Shown piece by piece: positions 9,754-21,100 of a DNA stretch of 64,000 nucleotides; position 1 is the first letter of the stretch, and each line of letters starts with the position of its first letter. Under the pieces are notes generated by a model. It was not told the DNA's origin and searched no databases. It was given only the letters and a program-made list of their open reading frames with translations. Made by a program: the position numbers and the translations under genes. This stretch comes from Corynebacterium aquatimens (GTDB lineage: Bacteria > Actinomycetota > Actinomycetes > Mycobacteriales > Mycobacteriaceae). The stretch is from contig NZ_CP046980.1 of the NCBI RefSeq assembly GCF_030408395.1, positions 2,232,001 to 2,296,000 of the forward strand, read 5' to 3'.

Positions 9754-9870
9754 TATTAGGCCCGTGCCAATTCCGTGGAAACGATTTAAGGTCAAGACAT
9801 ACCCCTGTTCTTTCCTGCCCATAAGCATCCGCGCGTGGGTGGGGCGACTACTTCACGAGGTTGAATTTCC

Positions 9871-12800
9871 ATGGCTAAACGCTTCCCCATCCGCACCGCC
9901 ATCGCTGGCCTGACCGCCCTGGCAGTGGCAACCCCGGTGATCGCACCGGTGAACACCGCTGTTCTTTCCGCTTCAGTGGCCAATGCCGCAGAAAAGGTTT
10001 CAGTGGCCGGTCCCGATTCACTCAAGATCAAGGAGTCTGCAACCTACACCGCAACCGTCCCCGAGGCCACCAGCGGTAAGGTCCAGTTCTTCCTCGACGG
10101 TGTTCTGGTTGCTACCGAGGATGTCAACGATCAAGGCGTTGCCACCGCCCAGATCACGCCTAAGTCTTACGGTGACCACACTTTGGTCGCCCGTTATGTG
10201 ATCACGGTGAACAACGAAGATTTCAACGTCAACCCTGATGACACGAAGACCATCAACACGCCGTTCCCGACAAAGTACCAGATGAACGAATCTGGTGGCA
10301 CCAACGACGATGGTGATACCTACACCAACTTCGCCATCAACGACAAGACGAGCTCCCTGGACAACCCAGTCGAGTTGCAGCCCGGCGAAGAATACAAAAT
10401 CAATGGCCGCATGACCAGCCAACGGGGTGGCCTGGGCAACTACGGGCGACTGTATGAAGTCGGGTTTAACCCTCCAGTCGGTTCGGATTACGTCGAAGGC
10501 AGTGCTCTGCAGTACAACGCCAACAGCCCGGGAATCGATACCTCGATGGTGGTCAAGACCCGCGCCAACGCGAACGGCGTCACCCAAACTGACTACAGCG
10601 TTAGGGGCACTTATGGGCCCAGCTGGGGACAGCGTCTTTACAACAACCGGCTCTGGCCTACGGTCAACCAGGGTTACGTCGGTCTGCAAAGCACTAGGGA
10701 CTACAACACGAGCGCTGGGCGCCAGTGGAACATCGAGTCCAAGTTCACCGCTCCCGACATTCCTGGTATCCACGTTCCGGAATACGCGGTGTACAAGTAC
10801 CGCGACAACCTCCACGTGCTTCAGCCGATGAATGAGGCCGCGTTCAAGATCGCTCCGAAGGAGCTTCCTAAGCGAAACGAGCTGCCCACCGCAGCAGAAA
10901 GCTCCGTCAAGCTTGCCGATAATCAGACGCTCATTGCTACGCGCAAAGGCACGGTTACCGCGGAGGTTACGCCTGCGGACGCGACTGGAAAGGTGACATT
11001 CACCAACGACACAATTACAAAGACGGTCGACGTGAAGGACGGCAAGGCCGTTCTGGAGGACGTTGTTTTCGACCAAGGTGGCGATCAAACCTTCGCCCTC
11101 TCCTTCGCACCGGATAAGCCGCTCTGGAAGGCATCCAACGGATCCGGCAAGGTCACGGTCAATCCTCTGGTCAACACCACACTGACCGCTACCCCTGACA
11201 CCCAGCGCGTCTACGCAAACGAGACTTTTGATCTGAAGGTCGAAGCTAATGATGCTGCAGCCAAGGGCACGTTGGTTCTGCTCGAGGGTAACAAGGAAAT
11301 CGCGCGCGAGGACAACTTCACCGGTTCCAAGACGTTCACCGGACTGACCCTCGCCCCAGGCAAGCACACGCTCAAGGCCAAGTTCACCGCGGACACCACC
11401 ACGGCGTACACGGATTCTGAGGTTGAGGCCACGGTGAATGTTGCTCAGAAGCCTGAGACCATGTTGTCTGCGCCTTCCAACGCGACAACCGATCAGGATG
11501 TCACCTTGGAAGCTACCGTGAACCCAGCGGTTGCCGGTGAGGTGGAATTCTTCGACGGTAACGAGTCCCTGGGCAAGGCTACGAACTACGACCCGGCAAC
11601 CGGTAAGGCCTCCATCACGCGGAAGCTGGAGGAAATCAAGACCTACAACGTCACCGCAAAGTTCACGCCGAGCGATACAACGCTTTACGACGTCAGCACG
11701 TCCACTGCCCAGCAGATCACCGTTAAGGCTCCGGACCCCAAGACGCCTACGCTGACAGTGACTGCAGATAAGAACGCTGCAACCACTGCTGACGAGGTGA
11801 AGCTGACGGCCACCGTCAACCCGGACACCGCTGCAGGCACCGTCCAGTTCAAGAACAACGGCGAGAACCTCGGAGAGCCCAAAACTGTCACCGACGGCAA
11901 GGCAGAACTGACGCAGAAACTACCTGTTGGAACCAACTCCATCACCGCAGAGTTCACCCCTACCGACTCCGCTGCGTTCACGAACGCAAGCACGACTCAG
12001 CCCGCAACTGTCCAGGTGAAATCCATTCCCACCGTTACCTACACAGGCCCGGCGAAGCACAAGTTCGGGAGCAGCAAGCTCTGGATGGAAGCGACTGTCA
12101 CGGACGAAGCTGGCCAGCCGATCAATGGTGGCAAGGTCGAGTTCATCCTCAACGGCACCACGCTGCCGAACCCACAGGATGTCGTCAACGGTGTAGCAAA
12201 GTACGACAAGACGTTCAACAACACTGGCGACGACAAAGAACACACGCTCAGGATGAGGTACATCCCGGCGGCTAACTCCAACTACGCTGAGGTGTCTGGC
12301 GAGGGCAAGTTCACCGTCGTCAAGCCTGTTCAGCCAACCGTAGCTGTTGCTGCCGACAAGACTGCGGCTGGCCCAAAGGACGAGGTGAAGCTCACGGCGA
12401 CCGTTAACCCAGGCACCGCAGCAGGTACCGTTCAGTTCAAGAACAACGGCACCAACATCGGCAAACCGGTCACCGTCGACGGCGGCAAGGCTGAGCTCAC
12501 GCAGAAACTTCCGCTGGGCACGAACAACATCACCGCCGAGTTCACATCGTCGGATGAGTTTGCTTCCAACAACGCGAGCTCCCAGGCTCCCGCAACCGTT
12601 ACTGTGAAGATGCCTACCACCGTGGCCTACACCGGCCCGGCGCAGAGCCCCGCTGGCACGAAGCTGGACATGCTGGCAACAGTCAAGGACGAGGACGGCA
12701 ATCTTGTTAACGGCGGCGACGTTGAGTTCATCCTCGACGGCACCCCACTTCGCGATCCGCAGCCGGTCAACAACGGTGTGGCGAAGTACGATAAGACTTT

Positions 12801-14826
12801 CACTGAGGTGAAGACGCACCAACTGACGCTGAAGTACATTCCGGCAGCGAACTCGAACTACGCCGGTTCCAAAAACACCACTGCCGCACCGATCTCGATT
12901 CAGGACGCAACGAAGATCACCCCGACGGTGACCGTGTCCGACCAGACCGGCGACAAGAACGTTGGCGACGAAGTCACCCTGACTGCCAAGGTTGATCCAG
13001 CCACGGCAGGTTCGGTTGAGTTCTTCAACGGCAACGACACAATCCCCGGCACCGTTGCGTACGACGCAAACACTGGTGTGGCAACGCTGACCACCAACAA
13101 GCTCCCCGCTGGTGCGTACGCAGTCAACGCGAAGTTCACCCCAGCAGACACGACGACCCACAACGCGTCGACGTCATTGGCTGCGAAAACGTTCAACGTG
13201 AACAAGATCAAGCCGGGCGTTACCGTCACCGCACCGACCGAAGACAAGCTCACCACTGATGAGATCACCATCGAAGCGACCGTGGACGCTAAGGTCCCGG
13301 GCCAGGTGACCTTCCACAACGGCGACACGGAGCTGCCAGGCACGGTCACGTACGAGGCAGATTCCGGCAAAGCAACCCTGACGGGCAACCTGCCGGCTGG
13401 CGACTACACGGTCACCGCGAAGTTCACCCCACAGGATCCGGCTACTTACGAGGAGAGCACTTCCGATGCTGCTCCTAAATTCACGGTGAAGGCGCCGGCG
13501 ACGGCCCCGACGGTCACAGTGACCGCACCTACCGAGGAAAAGACCACCGAGGACGACGTCACCCTGACCGCAAAGGTTGATCCGGCATCGGCTGGTACCG
13601 TCGAATTCTTCAACGGCACCACCTCCCTGGGCACCGCAGCAGTGACCAACGGAACCGCCACCCTGACCACGAAACTGGCAGAAGGCGACTACACCGTCAC
13701 CGCGAAGTTCACCCCGGCGGCAGACAACACCACCGGAACGGAAGCAACCTCGCAGACACCGGTCATGTTCACCGTCAAGGCTGCAACTGTCCCGCCGACG
13801 TCGACAACGACCACCACGTCTGCAACCACGACCACGTCTGCAACCACGACCTCGGCTGCACCGACGTCGACTACGTCTGCAACCACAACCACGGCTGCAC
13901 CGACAACCACAGCTGTCCCGACGTCGACTACGTCTGCAACCACGACCACGGCTGCTCCAACGACCACCACGACGTCGGCAACCACGACCACGGCCGCTCC
14001 AACGACCACCACGACGTCGGCAACCACGACCACGGCTGCTCCAACGACCACCACGACGTCTGCAACCACGACCACGGCTGCTCCAACGACCACCACGACG
14101 TCGGCAACTACGACCTCAGGTGCTCCGACGACCACCACGACGTCTGCAACCACGACCACGGGTGCTCCGACATCGACCACCACGACTAAGGCTGCTCCGA
14201 CAACAACCACTCTGGTTGGAAAGGTCAAGGGCATCACACCAGGAACCCAGGTCCGCGTCACGCTGCCAACCGGCGGCACTGTAGACGTGACCGTTGCATC
14301 CGACGGCACGATCACTCTTGAGAACGTTCCGTCCACAACCGGCACTGTCACCGTGGAGGTCCTTGACACCAACGGCGTGCCAACCGGAACCAAGGAAACG
14401 ATCAAGGTCGAAAAGAAGAAGGATTCTCCGAAGAAGGGTGGCTCCTCCATCAAGCCGGAGGGCGAAGTCAATGTTGGTGCCATCGTCGGTGGCGTCCTGG
14501 GCGGTCTGCTGGGCCTGGCAATCATGATTGGTAGCCAGACCAACAACCAGGCGATCAAGGACGCGATCACCAACGTCCAGAAGCAGCTGGGTATCCACGA
14601 CCCGAATCTGGCCCGCCAGATTGAGGCTGGTCTGCCGGTCTTCGGCGCCGTAGCTGGTATCTCTGGCCTAGTCACGGCTCTCGTGTCCATCGCTAACGCC
14701 CTCAAGCTCACCCTGCAGAAGACGGATGAGAACGGAAACGTCACCGAAACCAAGCCGCTGCACAGCAGCAAGAAGGACGGCGACAACCACGGAGGCCAGA
14801 ACAGCTCCTCCAACATCATCAAGTAA
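9871..14826 (+). CDS. Ig-like repeat surface protein with two-helix module (1651 aa)
   Basis: ATG at 9871 gives a signal peptide (MAKRFPIRTAIAGLTALAVA..., cleavage near VANA, ~37). Order: Ig-like domain (~40-130); shared N-terminal domain (~135-335, with NPPVGSDYVEGSA, YVGLQS, PGIHVPEYAVYKY, MNEAAFKI); about ten Ig-like domains (~340-1305), including ones with the VTDEAGQPINGGKVEF core; a Ser/Thr/Ala-rich linker (~1308-1446) of TTTTSATTTTAAP units; a small beta domain (~1450-1515); then the two-helix module with helix 1 ~1536-1556 ending IMIGSQ, QKQLGIHDPNLA ~1570-1581 and helix 2 ~1591-1611, and a polar tail. No LPXTG. It is preceded by the 11-bp direct-repeat element and followed by a terminator, so it is probably a single-gene transcript. 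Likely an envelope-anchored fibre; ligand unknown. Confidence 0.9.
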   Translation: MAKRFPIRTAIAGLTALAVATPVIAPVNTAVLSASVANAAEKVSVAGPDSLKIKESATYTATVPEATSGKVQFFLDGVLVATEDVNDQGVATAQITPKSYGDHTLVARYVITVNNEDFNVNPDDTKTINTPFPTKYQMNESGGTNDDGDTYTNFAINDKTSSLDNPVELQPGEEYKINGRMTSQRGGLGNYGRLYEVGFNPPVGSDYVEGSALQYNANSPGIDTSMVVKTRANANGVTQTDYSVRGTYGPSWGQRLYNNRLWPTVNQGYVGLQSTRDYNTSAGRQWNIESKFTAPDIPGIHVPEYAVYKYRDNLHVLQPMNEAAFKIAPKELPKRNELPTAAESSVKLADNQTLIATRKGTVTAEVTPADATGKVTFTNDTITKTVDVKDGKAVLEDVVFDQGGDQTFALSFAPDKPLWKASNGSGKVTVNPLVNTTLTATPDTQRVYANETFDLKVEANDAAAKGTLVLLEGNKEIAREDNFTGSKTFTGLTLAPGKHTLKAKFTADTTTAYTDSEVEATVNVAQKPETMLSAPSNATTDQDVTLEATVNPAVAGEVEFFDGNESLGKATNYDPATGKASITRKLEEIKTYNVTAKFTPSDTTLYDVSTSTAQQITVKAPDPKTPTLTVTADKNAATTADEVKLTATVNPDTAAGTVQFKNNGENLGEPKTVTDGKAELTQKLPVGTNSITAEFTPTDSAAFTNASTTQPATVQVKSIPTVTYTGPAKHKFGSSKLWMEATVTDEAGQPINGGKVEFILNGTTLPNPQDVVNGVAKYDKTFNNTGDDKEHTLRMRYIPAANSNYAEVSGEGKFTVVKPVQPTVAVAADKTAAGPKDEVKLTATVNPGTAAGTVQFKNNGTNIGKPVTVDGGKAELTQKLPLGTNNITAEFTSSDEFASNNASSQAPATVTVKMPTTVAYTGPAQSPAGTKLDMLATVKDEDGNLVNGGDVEFILDGTPLRDPQPVNNGVAKYDKTFTEVKTHQLTLKYIPAANSNYAGSKNTTAAPISIQDATKITPTVTVSDQTGDKNVGDEVTLTAKVDPATAGSVEFFNGNDTIPGTVAYDANTGVATLTTNKLPAGAYAVNAKFTPADTTTHNASTSLAAKTFNVNKIKPGVTVTAPTEDKLTTDEITIEATVDAKVPGQVTFHNGDTELPGTVTYEADSGKATLTGNLPAGDYTVTAKFTPQDPATYEESTSDAAPKFTVKAPATAPTVTVTAPTEEKTTEDDVTLTAKVDPASAGTVEFFNGTTSLGTAAVTNGTATLTTKLAEGDYTVTAKFTPAADNTTGTEATSQTPVMFTVKAATVPPTSTTTTTSATTTTSATTTSAAPTSTTSATTTTAAPTTTAVPTSTTSATTTTAAPTTTTTSATTTTAAPTTTTTSATTTTAAPTTTTTSATTTTAAPTTTTTSATTTSGAPTTTTTSATTTTGAPTSTTTTKAAPTTTTLVGKVKGITPGTQVRVTLPTGGTVDVTVASDGTITLENVPSTTGTVTVEVLDTNGVPTGTKETIKVEKKKDSPKKGGSSIKPEGEVNVGAIVGGVLGGLLGLAIMIGSQTNNQAIKDAITNVQKQLGIHDPNLARQIEAGLPVFGAVAGISGLVTALVSIANALKLTLQKTDENGNVTETKPLHSSKKDGDNHGGQNSSSNIIK

Positions 14827-14865
14827 CCCACACATCGGCCCCGCCTAAAGGCCGATGGAGCGAAG

Positions 14866-14910
14866 GGACGCTTGAGTCGCGAGAAATCGCGGCTTAAGCG
14901 TCCTTTTCTT
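14866..14910 (+). terminator. Rho-independent terminator
   Basis: Outer stem GGACGCTT/AAGCGTCC with an inner stem around a GAAA loop, followed by TTTTCTT. A terminator with the same GGACGCTT core follows the next surface gene (26143-26184). Confidence 0.9.
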
Positions 14911-14986
14911 ATGCTTCCTGTGCGCAGAACACCCTGCCGCACTTCCGCCTTTTACGGCAGACTCCTCGTTCCGGATCTGAAACATG

Positions 14987-15040
14987 TGAACAACACCTGA
15001 ACAGTAGCGGAATTTTCGGAAATGCGCTGGTCACGGAAAT
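14987..15040 (+). promoter_or_regulatory. Shared upstream element with 11-bp direct repeat, copy 3
   Basis: TGAAC at 14987 and 14998 (within CACCTGAAC), GCGGAA about 20 bases on and CTGG at 15027; 191 bases upstream of the 15178 start. Confidence 0.6.
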
Positions 15041-15177
15041 AATTTTCGATGCGTAACAGGAAGATAACGGTTACGCTTTTGGGCAACCCTGTCTAAAACC
15101 TGGTGTCTGCCTGCGCTCAAAGTCAAGATTTCAAATGAGTGGACAGCGGGCAACACCGCCGAACAAGAGGTGCCCCA

Positions 15178-18100
15178 ATGGCTAAGCGTTTCCCCATCCG
15201 TACTGCCCTGGCCGGCCTGACCATCCTGGCCGTTTCCGCCCCCGTAATCGCCCCTGTGAGCGACTCCTTCCTGGCGTCCGCCGTCGCCCAGGCAATGGCC
15301 CAAGAGGTAAAAGTCGAGGGTCCTGCCGACATCGCGATCAACACCGCCGGTGATTTCACCGCCACGGTTCCCAACGCCGCGACCGGTAACGTGCAGTTCT
15401 ACCTCGACGGTGTTGCGGTCGAGGGCGTAGCAAAAGTCGGAGCGGACGGTAAAGCCACCAAGTCCATCACTCCGACCACCTACGCCACCACTGGCGCACC
15501 CCACACGGTGACCGCGCGCTACATCGACGCACGAGGCTTCAACCCGAACCCGGATGGCACCGCGACCTTCACCACGCCGGTGGATATGAAGAAGAAGGAC
15601 AACGTCGGTGCAGATTCGGATACCTACTCGGGCTTCAAGGTCGGCCCCGCTGGAGGAGACCTCGCAGTATCCAGCTTGAACAACCCGGTCATCATTGAGG
15701 CGGGCACGGAGTACACCTTGCGTGGCGCCATGAGGGTGGTAGTCCGGTTCGGAACTTCGCGTATTTTTGAGACAGGTTTCAACCCGCCAGCTGGTTCGGA
15801 CTACGTGCGGGGATCGATTAAGCGCCACAACGGGTCATTCGGCGAAACCACTTTTGGTACGGCCGATGGCAAGACAGTGACTAAGTCCCCTGCGCCGTGG
15901 AGCGGAATCAAGAACCCGATGTTCGGTACTGGTTCTTACCCGAAGGTCAACCCGGGTTACGCTGGCGGGCAGAGCGAGAACAGCTACTTCGCGGGTAACG
16001 GCACCATCTACGACATGGAGGCGACCTTCGTCGCGCCGACCACCCCCGGTGTCTACGTTCCCCAGTACGCCTCTTACAAGTACAACAGCGACACCCACGT
16101 CCTTGAGCGCATGGACGAGGCCGCCTTCCGCGTGCCAGCACAGAGGATCCCAGACCCCATCCCGCCAACCGGGCCGGTAGCGACCGACACCGCCATCACG
16201 CTGTCCGGCGATACGGTCAAGACCGATAAAGAGAACGCTCAGATCACCGCGACCGTCGCCCCGGCTGGTGCGGCCGGAACCGTTCGCTTCTATGGCGCAG
16301 ACAACACCCCGCTGACCACTCAACCGGTTGAGGTCAAAGAAGGCAAGGCCGTGCTGGACCGCACATTCGAGCCGGGTGTCTACGAGATCCGCGCGGACTT
16401 CACCCCGACGGATGCAGGCCAGTACAACTCCTCGAAGACGACTGATGTCCACACGCTGACGGTCAACGCCAGCGAGTTCAACACCACGACCACCTACACC
16501 GGTGACACACAGGGCGCGCAGAACCAAGACGTGACGCTGCGCGCGACGGTCGATCCGGTCGCGTCACAGGGTTCCCCGGAGAAGGTCACCAACGGCACCG
16601 TGACCTTCCGCAGCGGCACCACAGTCCTCGCCGAGAACGTCGCCGTCAAGGATGGCGTCGCGGAGACGACCTACCAGTTCAAGAACGGCGGCACCCACAA
16701 CGTCACCGCGGAGTTCGTCCCGGCAAACGATTCCAACCTCAAGGGATCTCAGTCCGCGGCCGCCAACGTTGCCATCTCCTCCGAGACCACCACGACGCTC
16801 ACCGCGTCAAACGAGAATCCGACCGTGAACACCCCGGTCACCCTCACCGCTACGGTTACTCCGCAGCTGGCCCCCGGCAAGGTCGAGTTCTGGGATAAGG
16901 ACACCAACGAGAAGCTCGGCGAGAGCCAAGTCAACAACGGCACGGCCACCTACTCCTACACCCCCACCACCACGGGCGCGAAGAAGCTCGAGGCACGCTT
17001 TGTGCCCGAGGACGGCAACAACCAGCCGTCGACAAGCAATGAGCTCACGGTCACCGCGAAGAAGTACGAAACCACGGTGTCGCTCAATGCGGGCCAAAGC
17101 TTTACGACGGGCCAAGCTGGTCCGTTGACCGCAACCGTGAGCCCGAACAACGCGCAGGGCAAGGTCGTGTTCACCGAGGGAACGACCACCCTCGGCGAAG
17201 CGACCGTGGAAAACGGTGTGGCTATCCTGCCGAACGCGACCTTCGGTGAGGCTGGCACCCCGACCGTCACCGTGACGTTCGTTCCGGCGGAGAACTCCAA
17301 CTTCGCTGAGAACACCGGCTCTGGCACGGTCGAAGTGACCAAGGCTGCCGAGGACACCACAGTGACGCTGACCGGTAACCCCACTGTTCCGGCAGGTGAG
17401 ATTGCCCCGATCACCGCGACCGTCACTCCTTCCGCGGCAGAGGGCAAGGTCCGCTTCCTCGAGGGCGACACCGAGCTCGGCGTCGTGGATGTCACGGACG
17501 GCACCGCAACCCTGAACCGTGAGTTCGCCGCGGGCAGCCACAAGGTCCGCGCTGAGTTCGTGCCGAACGACGCTGCGGCCTACAGGTCGTCGACAAGCGA
17601 TGACCTCGCCTTCACAGTCGCGAGCGCGGCCGTGAGCACCGCGACCACTTGGGACCCTGAGGCGAAAAAGGAATTCGTCCGCGGCACCAAGAATGACATG
17701 GTCGCCCTGGTCAACGACGCCGACGGCAACCCAGTCAACGGTGGTTGGGTCCGCTTCATCCTCGACGGCACGGCGCTCAACGAGCTGATCCCGGTGAGCA
17801 ACGGCAGGGCTGTCTACGACAAGACCTTCGGCACCGAAGGCCTAAGCAAGCTCGTCATGGAGTACGTGCCGGCGGTCACCTCGAACCTTGAGGGGTCGAA
17901 GTCCGAGGAGATCACGCTGACCACAAAGTCCGCGACGACCACTTCGCTGCGGGCAAGCAGCACCAGCCCGCGCGTGGGCACGCCGGTCACGCTGACCGCC
18001 ACCATCGACCCGAAGGAGACCCCGGGCAAGGTCCACTTCATCGAGGTCGACGCCGATGGTAACGAGACCCAGATCGCCGAGGTCGCCCCGGTCAAGGGCG

Positions 18101-21100
18101 GCAACTTCTGGAACACCACCTACACCGCGTCCACTAACTACACCCCGGCCACGCCGGGCCAGAAGAAGGTCATCGCGCGTTTCGTGCCGTCCGGCGAGTA
18201 CGTGAGCGGCTCCGAAGCGACCGCGGACCTCAACGTCACTGCCAACGCAGCATCCCTGAGCCTTGTCGACGCCCCGGCGTTCACGACCAACCAAGCCGGT
18301 TCGCTCACCGCGCGCATCATCCCGAACAACGCGCCGGGCGAGATCGAGTTCTTCGACGGCGATAACTCGCTGGGCAAGGCACCGATCGAAGACGGCATTG
18401 CCACGCTTGGCAACGTCACCTTCGACACCGCTGGGGACAAGACCATCACGGTTAAGTACGTCCCGGCACAGGGCAGCACCTACGCTGCACCGGACGCAAC
18501 CGGCACCGTGACCGTCAAGGACCCAGCGGGCGCATCGACTGTCTCCCTCACCGGCCCGGCAACCGCCACCGCGGGCGACGAGGTCACCCTCACCGCTACG
18601 CCGGGCCCGGCAGGCACCGGCGGCCAGGTGCGCTTCTTCGAGGGTGAGAACACCCTGGACACCGTTGACGTCACCAACGGCAAGGCGGAGCTGAAGCACA
18701 CCTTCGATACCGCAGGCAACCACGTCGTGGGCGCGGAGTTCATCCCGGCACCGGAGGCAAACCTCAACCGCTCCGCCCCGGCATTCCACACCGTCAACGT
18801 TGAGCGCCAGATGGTGGACACCACCGTGGCCTACGTCGGCCCGAAGACCAGCCCGGCTGGCACGAAGCTCTACATGCTCGCAGAAGTCAAGGACGCCGAA
18901 GGCAACCCGATCACCGAGGGCAAGGTCCGCTTCATGCTGGACGGCAAGCAGATCGGCGAGCCGCAGGCAGCGAAGACCACGGGCGAGTACGCCGGCAAGT
19001 TCGTGTTTGACAAGACCTTCACCCTGGCGCGCGTGGAAAACCTCACCCTTGAGTACCTCCCGGTTGCAGGCTCCCAGTACAAGGGTTCCAAGACTGCTGA
19101 GAACGTGGAAATCCTCATCCAGGGCACGACCACCACGAAGCTCAGCGCAAACAACACGTCGCCGGCCGTGGGAACTCCGGTCACGCTGACCGCGAACGTT
19201 AGCCCGTCGACTGTGGGCGGCACCGTCGAGTTCTTCGACGTCACCGACCCGGCAAATGAGGTCAAGATCGGCGAGACCCAGAATGTCTCGGGCGGCCGTG
19301 CGTCCATGTCCTACACCCCGGACAGCATCACCCCGAAGAAGATCGAGGCACGCTTCACCCCGGGCGAGAACGTCTACACCGGTTCCAAGAGCACCGAGTT
19401 GGGGATCACCCCGCAGGCCATCAGCACGTCCGTGGAACTCAACGCCAACCAGACCTTCACCGCCGGTGAGGCTGGTCCGCTCTCCGCGCGCGTCACCCCG
19501 TCCAACCAAGGCGGCACGGTCGAGTTCTTCCGCGGCAACAGCGTCGCTGAGAATGACAAGATCGGTGAGGCTACGGTCCAAGACGGTACCGCGACGCTTG
19601 CCGACGCCACCTTCAACCAGGCTGGCACCCCGGTGGTGACCGTCCGCTTCACTCCGGACAACGCCAACTACAAGCCTTCGCAGAACACCACGGGCACCGT
19701 CAAGGTCAACCCGGCGCCGGTTCAGACCGCGCTGAACCTCACCGGCCCGGCAACCGCGACTGAGGGCGAGCAGGTCACCCTCACCGCGACCGTCGACCCA
19801 GCCGCTGCTGGCCAGGTCCGCTTCATCGAAGGCAACAACACCTTAGCCACCGTCGATGTGGCCAGCGGCAAGGCTGAGCTCACCCGCGAGTTCGCTCCGG
19901 GCCAGCACACCGTCCGCGCTGAGTTCGTCCCGGCGAACGCGGCGGAGTTCCTCCCGTCGCAGACCACCGACGACCACAGCTTCAACGTGACGGCGAAGTC
20001 CACGGTCGCCCTCGAGCCGAACCAGACCTTCACCGCAACCGAGGACGGCCCGCTGACCGCGCGCGTCACGCCTGCCGACGCCGCAGGCTCAGTCGAGTTC
20101 TTCCTCGGCAACGACTCCCTGGGCACGGCCGACGTGAACAACGGCCTGGCCACTGTCCCGAACGCGACGTTCCCGAACGCCGGCGAGCAGACCGTCCGCG
20201 TGGTATTCACCCCGGCCGCGGGCTCCAACTACGCGAAGTCGGAGAACACCGGTACCGTCACCGTCAACGAGCTGAAGGTTGCGGCGCAGACCTCCATCGA
20301 GCTGTCCGGCCCGGCGACCTCCAACACCGACGACGACGTCACCATCACCGCAAAGGTCTCCCCGATCAACGCTGCCGGTACGGTGCAGTTCTACAACAAC
20401 GGCACCCCGCTCGGTGACGCGAAGGACGTGACCAACGGCCAGGCCACGCTCACCCAGAAGTTCGCGGAGGGCACCCACACCATCACCGCGAAGTTCACCC
20501 CGACCGACGCGACCGACTTCACCGCCTCTGAGACCGAGAACGCACACACGCTCACGGTCGAGCAGGCCAAGGTCGACACCACCATCGAGGCCCTACAGAC
20601 CGAGACCAATCCGGCCGGCCAGAAGAGCTACATGCGCGCTAAGGTCACCGACGCCCAGGGCAACCCGGTTACCGAGGGCACCGTCCGCTTCATCCTCGAC
20701 GGCCAGCAGATCGGCGAGCCGCAGAGGCTGAACAGCGAGGGCATCTCGGTCTTCGATAAGACCTTCGGCGAGCCCGGAAACCACGATCTCAAGGTCGAGT
20801 ACATCCCGGCCACGAACTCCCGCTTCAACGCGTCCGGCCCGGCAACGACGAACTTCGAGATCAAGGCCAACGAGACCACGACCACGCTGACCGTCTCCAA
20901 CGCCACCCCGGCTGTCGGCTCCCCGGTCTTCCTCACCGCGACGGTCACCTCCGGTGTTCCGGGTTCCGTCGAGTTCTTCGACGTCACCGATCCGGAGAAC
21001 GCGCAGAAGATCGGTAACACCGTCACCGTCAACAGGGGCAAGGCCACCGCGCAGTACACCCCGAAGACACTCGGCGAGAAGAAGATCGAAGCACGCTTCA

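Larger units (their letters stand above)
9287..9870. other. Intergenic region with terminator, dispersed repeat and operator-like sites
   Basis: 584 bases without a convincing gene. In order it holds a terminator (9338-9371), one copy of a dispersed inverted-repeat element (9431-9541), five GATCGG/CCGATC boxes (9581-9665) and the shared 11-bp direct-repeat element (9701-9753). A minus-strand ORF at 9487-9828 has no recognisable protein features and I take it as chance. Confidence 0.7.
14827..15177. other. Intergenic region
   Basis: 351 bases holding a small hairpin (14833-14857, CATCGGCC arms), a strong terminator (14866-14910) and the shared upstream element for the next gene (14987-15040). 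No gene is seen. Confidence 0.75.

Noticed and set aside
9487..9828. Minus-strand 113-codon ORF
   Set aside because: It overlaps the dispersed element and the promoter-like element, has no ribosome site and no recognisable protein feature.
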